Shown here piece after piece: positions 59,025 through 64,000 of a DNA stretch of 64,000 bases (the stretch's first letter is position 1; the number at the start of each line of letters is the position of its first letter). Source of the DNA: Moniliophthora roreri (lineage: Eukaryota; Basidiomycota; Agaricomycetes; Agaricales; Marasmiaceae). The stretch covers positions 38,590 to 102,589 of the forward strand of contig LATX02000016.1 in assembly GCA_001466705.2 (NCBI GenBank), in the 5' to 3' direction. Under the pieces are notes generated by a model. The model did not search any database. It was given only the letters and a program-made list of their open reading frames with translations, and was not told the origin of the DNA. A program made the translations under genes and the position numbers.

Positions 59025-60970
59025 TAATGTGCCCCATTTTTGGCACAGATGTATAGCAGTGCATTTGCACATCTAATTTCTAATTTAGTGCAGAATACAG
59101 ACCTGTGTTATACACATGGCTTAAGCACTAGTTGTCAATAAACCAATCATTCTCTCAAATAGCACTGTGAAACAATCTAGTTGAGGCTTAGTAGATTATA
59201 CTAGTCCACTACATTGCAGTGAAGTGCTGCTGTGAAGGTCCTTGGTTGTAAGTGGGCCAGAAACCACCAATTCCAATCTAATAAAGGAATAGATATTAGC
59301 AGGATCTACAGTATGAATGCACCAGACTGGTTGCAAAAGCAATCACAAGCATTATAACACGCTATTGAGACATTATCATTATGTGCAATGGCATTGAATA
59401 CTTCAGAAGACCTATATACATGGTTATTGGAACCTATATCCAGTCAACCAACCTATGCATTGAGCATTCAAGGATTACAAGCTAGGCTATAATCATGAGT
59501 ATCTCCACAGAGCCACCATCTAGGCCTAGTGGGACCCTGATGTCAGAAGATTGGTGGGATTACACAGTCATTGAAATGTGGATAGAGGATTGACAACCAC
59601 CAATTGGATAGAGAGGAAGGAAACTAGAGGAGGAGAAAGAATGTGCTGTGGACCACACATCAGTACTGCACAACATTTGCACAAATTCCCAATATTGGAT
59701 GTTTTCTATGTGTAGCAGGACTTTTGGACACATACACATTCCTTAAACATATAACATCTTATCTTTTCCCATTATTTTGAGTTTTAGTATTATTCTATTT
59801 TCTGGACTGTATATAATGCAGTGTACATTAGTTACAAGGCTCAAGCAGCAGCTGGCATCTTGCCTCGCTTTATAGCAGCTTGCTCTGGACATCCATGTTG
59901 GTGCTGTTCCAGGCAAGTTCATGACAGTGTTTTACCAACACCTTCTAGGCATTTGCCAACTGTCTCTTCTATGAGCCAAGATACCAATCAAAAGCTCTAT
60001 TTTACTGTACTTCAGTGTGAAATACACTTAAGTCAACCAACCACCTTGCGAACATGTACCAATAGGTTGTGTTCATCTGATTATTGGATTCTTTTGAGAA
60101 CTGTACACCATTGGTTGCATTAGTGCACCAAAACTGGAATAAACACATTACTTCAGTCACATTCATTGGTGTTTCATTGATCTGAGAGTCCTCTGCCACT
60201 GGTTCACATTACTGGACCAAAACACTTGCAAACATGGTGCTTTACATTGTGTTCACTCAGTATTGGAGTCTATTAAGAGTCCTTTGCTATTGGGTTGTGT
60301 CTGTGCACCAAAACCTTACTGAACATGTTACTTAGGTTGTGTTCAACCAGTGTTTGACTTGTTTGAGAGTCCTACACTATTGGTATGCCCCTGTGCACCA
60401 TAACTCTTCTAAATGTGTTGCTCTGCACCACATTCATCCATTATTGGACTCTGTGAAGAGTCCTTGACTATTGGTATGCCCCTGCAGACCATAACTCTTG
60501 TGAATGTGTTGTTTTGCACCATGTTCATCCATTCTTAGACCCTGCTAAGAGTCCTTGACCATTGGTATGCTCCTGTGGACCATAACTTTCATGAATGCAT
60601 TGTTTTGCACTGTGTTCACCTATTATTGGATTCTGTGAAGAGTCCTTGACCATTGGTTCGCTCCTGTGGACCTAATTCTGTCAGAACACCCTACTTAGGT
60701 CATGTTCAATTCAATTTTGATTGTTCTAAAGTGTTCTAAAATCTTATAAATAATCAAATAAACTCCAAACCCCCTTGAGCTTGATCTTTCAACTCAGATC
60801 TAGTTTATCTTGATGTTGGAACTCTATACTCACTCTTCACACTTGACGAGTGTTCAACATGATCTTGAAGTAGAAGGATTCAGTCTCCTTCAAGCCCCAA
60901 GAACTACTGACAGGTGCACTGTGGAGGATTGAGATGCTTCCTCCTTAGAAGCACAAAACCACCATCTTCA
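59025..60970. mobile_element. Repeat R2, copy b, inserted in R1
   Basis: About 1.95 kb starting TAATGTGCCCCATTTTTGGC. Intact R1 reads CCATATCCATGTGGGTATCT (40352 region). Here it is opened after CCATATCCAC and closed before ATGCAGGTATCT, so R2 inserted later than R1. No clear long target duplication is seen. The element carries the ~90-bp tandem array in its right half. It has no coding capacity and is probably a non-autonomous relative of the KDZ element. Confidence 0.65.
60040..60670. repeat. Degenerate tandem array, about 90-bp unit, about seven copies
   Basis: A motif GA(A/G)AGTCCT followed by a (C/A)ACTATTGG-like string recurs at about 60095 (diverged), 60184, 60273, 60364, 60454, 60545 and 60637, spacing 89-92 bp. 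Each unit also contains (G/T)TGTTCA(T/A)C..TTATTGGA and a CTGTG(C/G)ACCA(A/T)AA segment. The same units end R2 copy a at about 58080-58364. The units are imperfect, so the array is old. Confidence 0.8.
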
Positions 60971-61850
60971 CCATGCAGGTATCTTCGTCTCCAGGTGTTC
61001 TGGACTCTATAATTTGTATTTTCTCTTTTTTAGAGCAGGTATCTACAAGCGGATAGTTGTATCCATCCTGTTTCTTACAGCATTTCCCTTTTTCTAGCAT
61101 CTGCACATTGGCAGCAGTCTAGACACCAAAGTTTCCAAGGTTGGAACTTGCTGTTACTGTTCCTATCTCCTTTGACAATGCATGCTCAGTCTTAATTAAG
61201 ACTTATTACACATTAGATATTCTTTGTATGTCTTATTTGTATCTGTCTGTAGGTAGTGAATGTCCTTTGGAAGTGATTTCCTTCTTTCTGAGATGGCTTT
61301 GTACCTAGTTAGTTTATTTCATATTGTTTCACCACCTTTGAACTCTTTATTAAGAGATTGTCTGCTTTGACTTTGATCTGTATATTGACTTTGGAGGATA
61401 ATTGTTCTTTGATCATTCCTGTTCTAAGTTGTCTTTCTGTTTTGATGTCTCCTCTAAGTACCTCTGTACTGTTTGACTGCATGTTGCACTTTGCAGATGT
61501 CATAGAAAGTTAAAATAGAAATTAAAATCCCATTGGTAGCACTTTGAGAGCTTGGTTAACTAGCCAATGTGTTCATTGGGCTATAGTTAGGTTCTCTACA
61601 GGTTTTGGGAGTGATCTGCTTTGGATCTGATACATAGATAAGTCAGAAAGTACAGCTTAGACACCTCTGTATAGCATATCATATAGCTCTTCATACTTTC
61701 CAATGCACCATAGCTTTTCTAAGGCAATGACTAGCAGCCTGGGCTCACTCTAGTCCTTATTACCCATTATCTCATGTCATATTAAAGTGTTCTGATTCAA
61801 AAGTAATGTAAAATGAATAAAATTGAGTCTTTTCTAGGTTTGCCATATTA
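60971..61850. mobile_element. Repeat R1, copy b, right part
   Basis: It matches about 40359-41239 of copy a and ends GGTTTGCCATATTA, directly before a tyrosine-recombinase-like frame. This end agrees with the copy a end (GGTTCGACATATTA), which defines the R1 right terminus. Confidence 0.7.
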
Positions 61851-61852
61851 AC

Positions 61853-62095
61853 ATCAATGTTGATCCAGCACCCTATGGCACCCATTCATTTCGTTGTGGT
61901 GGATGCCAATGGCTCTCAAACAATCTTCAATGGCCATTCAAGCAAATTTGTGAATGGAGAGGATGGAGCACTGACTTTGATCACTTGACAATTGTCAAGT
62001 ATCTTGTCTCATGGAATGATAACCCAGTGTGCCCTCAGGAGTTGTATTTTGACTTTAGCAGACAGGCTGAAGTCAAATGTTTTGCATGTGGGTGA
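61853..62095 (+). pseudogene. C-terminal end of a tyrosine recombinase (Crypton-like), partial
   Basis: An 80-codon open frame reads VDPAPYGTHSFRCGGCQWLS, WPFKQICEWRGWSTDFDHLT and IVKYLVSWNDNP, and ends in FACG and TGA. The HSFR segment fits the HxxR motif of tyrosine recombinases, the GGW is a typical following element, and the Tyr in IVKYL is a candidate nucleophile. Fungal proteins with this THSFRRGG...GGWS...IVKYL pattern are found in Crypton-type DNA transposons. Where RR is usual, Cys follows the HxxR Arg here (CGT-to-TGT type change). The 5' part is missing; R1 abuts at 61850, so R1 insertion probably separated it. Confidence 0.55.
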
Positions 62096-62562
62096 TCTTG
62101 TCTTTGCTTCAGTTGTTAATCATGTATCTACATTTAAATTATTCACTATTTATATGTTTGTAATCCAGGAGTGGCTATAAATTAAGCACAAGAACATTGA
62201 GAATTGTATACAAACATATGAATCAATTGAGTACATATGTTCTCTCTCACTCCCCCTATATTTCTTCCTCATGTATATGGACTATTACTGAATACTCCTT
62301 TTGCCTCTGCATGTCTTGTGACTATTTGAGCTCATTTCAAAGGCCCAAATTCTTTGGCTCTTGCCATCAAGATGGGTATTAATGGCCTTTGGAATGTGAG
62401 TTCCAGCTCTAGCTAATACTAATGAGATTAGCTGATGAAATATTGTCTAGGTATTGAAGCCTTTCACAACAACTGTAGCATTGGCTAAGGTCACACAAGA
62501 TAGGGGATTTATAAGAAAGTTTGAGACATCAAGAGCCTTTAGTGTAGGCATTGATTTGAGGT
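62096..62562. other. CpG-poor stretch without a supported gene
   Basis: About 470 bp after the recombinase remnant. Short frames lack any resemblance. Nothing is recognised. Confidence 0.3.
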
Positions 62563-63491
62563 GTGTATTCTGTACCTAAGAGACTCATGAGAACCTTATA
62601 TGTAGCATTAGCCCTTTATTGGATGGGTATGAGGGCCAAACAGATAGCTCTCAGGCAAAATGGCCTCCATATGCCTACAAACCTCACCCTCTCCCAGTTT
62701 CAACACTTCATCTCACAGCTAAACATGGCAACATTAGTTGCAATCTTCATATGTGATGGAAAGGAATGCCCAGCAGTAAAAAGAGGTAAAAAGGTACTAA
62801 GCAAGCATGTGCCATCCTCTTACAAGCTGGCAGAAAATTTCATTTGCCCTGCTGGGTTTCATTATCATGTTGTGAGTGATTTTCTCCCTTTTATGTCTAC
62901 TACAATCTCAGCACCTGTACAGGCACCCAGTGAGGCAGATGCTGAACTAGCAGAGATGAACAGATGAGGGATTATAGATATGATAATTTCTCCTGACAGT
63001 GACTTATTCACTCTTGGTGCCTGCTGCATTGCTAGAATCAATGTGTAAGCCTGAGCACCTCTTTCATTCTTTGCTACTCTTCTAACTGTGTCTCAGTGAG
63101 GAAACCAAGAAGCTTGAGGAGCTTCTCCTTGACATTTATAATGTTAATGTCATTTCACAGTCTCTTGGTCTTACTTAAGAGAGATTCATCCTATTTGCCC
63201 TCATGTCTGGTAACAACTTGAATCAAGGAATTCCTAGCTGTGGGGCAAAGCTGGTGCTTGGTACAGCACAGGCTGTATCAGTACCTTTTCTGGTCTGTTA
63301 TCAACAGATAACTAGTGCAGGGTGCCTGACAGAGGCTCAGAAATGTTTGCAGAATCTCAAGGCAGACATCATCCACATGTTGGAGGAAAACTTGGCAGGA
63401 ACATTACCACACAAGGTGCTAGCATTGGCTGATTTCCTTCATCACAACAACTTCCCTCAATGCTTACCTCTTGATGCCTTTACTAAACCAC
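62563..63491 (+). pseudogene. Unrecognised decayed gene, transposon-associated
   Basis: Two open parts, 62563-62967 (MPTNLTLSQFQHFISQLNMA, DGKECPAVKRGKKVLSKHVP, VQAPSEADAELAEMNR) and 63203-63491 (GTAQAVSVPFLVCYQQITSA, LKADIIHMLEENLAGTLPHK), may be exons of one gene. A short frame between them (about 63090-63180, EETKKLEELLLDIYNVNVIS) has an intervening intron-like acceptor CTCAG. The first part has Cys residues spaced CPAV...CPAG. The family is not recognised. It ends at N 63495. Confidence 0.35.
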
Positions 63492-63495
63492 TGAN

Positions 63496-64000
63496 GCCTC
63501 ATGTGTTTGCAAACTAACTCTGACTTGTTGATATTTTATTGTACCTACACTTTCATATTTCATGAACATGAATTAGTTTATCAACAAATATTTTATTATA
63601 AACATAGGTAATACTAAAGTCTTGTTACATTGTTGTGTTACACAGTGGGTTTCATATACTGTTGCACTAAGAAAACTTTATCTATATTCATGATTGTGTT
63701 ATAATGTACATGTACTGGGGTTTTAACCTGCAGCAATGATATCAGATGAGCTGTAATGTGGTTGTAATGTAGTTGTAAGGGAGTCATCAGGCAGTCAAAA
63801 TATTTAAATATATTGCAACTAGGTTTTAATACAGTTGGAACTTGACTGAAATTATTATGATGCATTGTAATGCTCATGATTCAGTTGCAAGGCTATTACA
63901 ATGATACATACTTTTTGCAGGTGTACAGTGCTCAGAACAAACATGTAGTGAGGATACTTGGCAATCAAAGTATGCATTGTAATCCAGATTTGAAGCAGGT
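63496..64000. other. AT-rich end of the window
   Basis: About 500 bp, AT-rich and nearly CpG-free, with TGTAAT-type repeats near 63750-63900 (TGTAATGTGGTTGTAATGTAG). No gene is seen. Confidence 0.3.

Noticed and set aside
60040..60670. CRISPR-like repeat array
   Set aside because: Units are about 90 bp, degenerate throughout and without conserved repeat/variable spacer alternation. The DNA is eukaryotic transposon sequence.

Overview
The window looks like nuclear DNA of an Agaricomycete (basidiomycete) fungus. The left part carries compact genes cut by many 48-60 nt GT-AG introns. It includes families typical of mushroom genomes: F-box-like proteins, DUF6534 and other multi-pass membrane proteins, Old Yellow Enzymes (OYE) and a cytochrome P450. 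The right part carries a KDZ (Kyakuja-Dileera-Zisupton) DNA transposon and a chromodomain Ty3/gypsy retrotransposon. The species cannot be named from the sequence. Six single N characters (24461, 38330, 50175, 56172, 58365, 63495) mark assembly joins.

Gene-rich half, 1 to about 26.4 kb: 3' part of a multi-pass membrane protein gene (1-1148, +); a tandem pair of F-box-like genes (3050-4531 and 5663-7096, +); a seven-exon integral membrane protein (8746-10258, +); a tandem pair of OYE-type NADH:flavin oxidoreductases (10496-11777 and 12144-13443, -); a sorting nexin SNX3/Grd19 homologue (13869-14577, +); a doubtful or decaying gene (about 15.2-16.3 kb); a DUF6534 membrane protein (17844-19741, +) facing a broken DUF6534 relative (20126 to about 21240, -); a cytochrome P450 (22652-25801, +), split in this assembly by an exact 946-bp repeat around an N; and the last exon of an unidentified minus-strand gene (26065-26348).

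Transposon half, about 26.5-64 kb: AT-richer, very poor in CpG and full of broken reading frames. It contains a decayed F-box-like gene (32383-33388), a broken KDZ transposase (33604-36428, -) with a second fragment (38331-38834), an unrecognised decayed multi-exon gene region (42.6-47.3 kb), and a nearly complete chromovirus (47974-55853). The chromovirus has both LTRs, a PPT and a 5-bp target duplication CCATG, and sits inside an older retroelement reading frame. Further right are nested non-coding repeats (called E, R1 and R2 here), a ~90-bp tandem array, and the C-terminal end of a tyrosine recombinase. Copies of the same repeat often show TG in one and CA in the other at the same dinucleotide, which fits decay of methylated CpG.

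The left half holds ordinary cellular functions: ubiquitin-ligase adaptors, endosomal sorting, flavin and haem redox enzymes, and membrane proteins. The OYE pair and P450 could share a metabolic role, but SNX3 and the membrane genes lie between them, so a biosynthetic cluster is not demonstrated. I found no convincing undescribed system. The most informative signals are the assembly-overlap artefacts, the nested insertions with recoverable history, and the CpG-decay signature.
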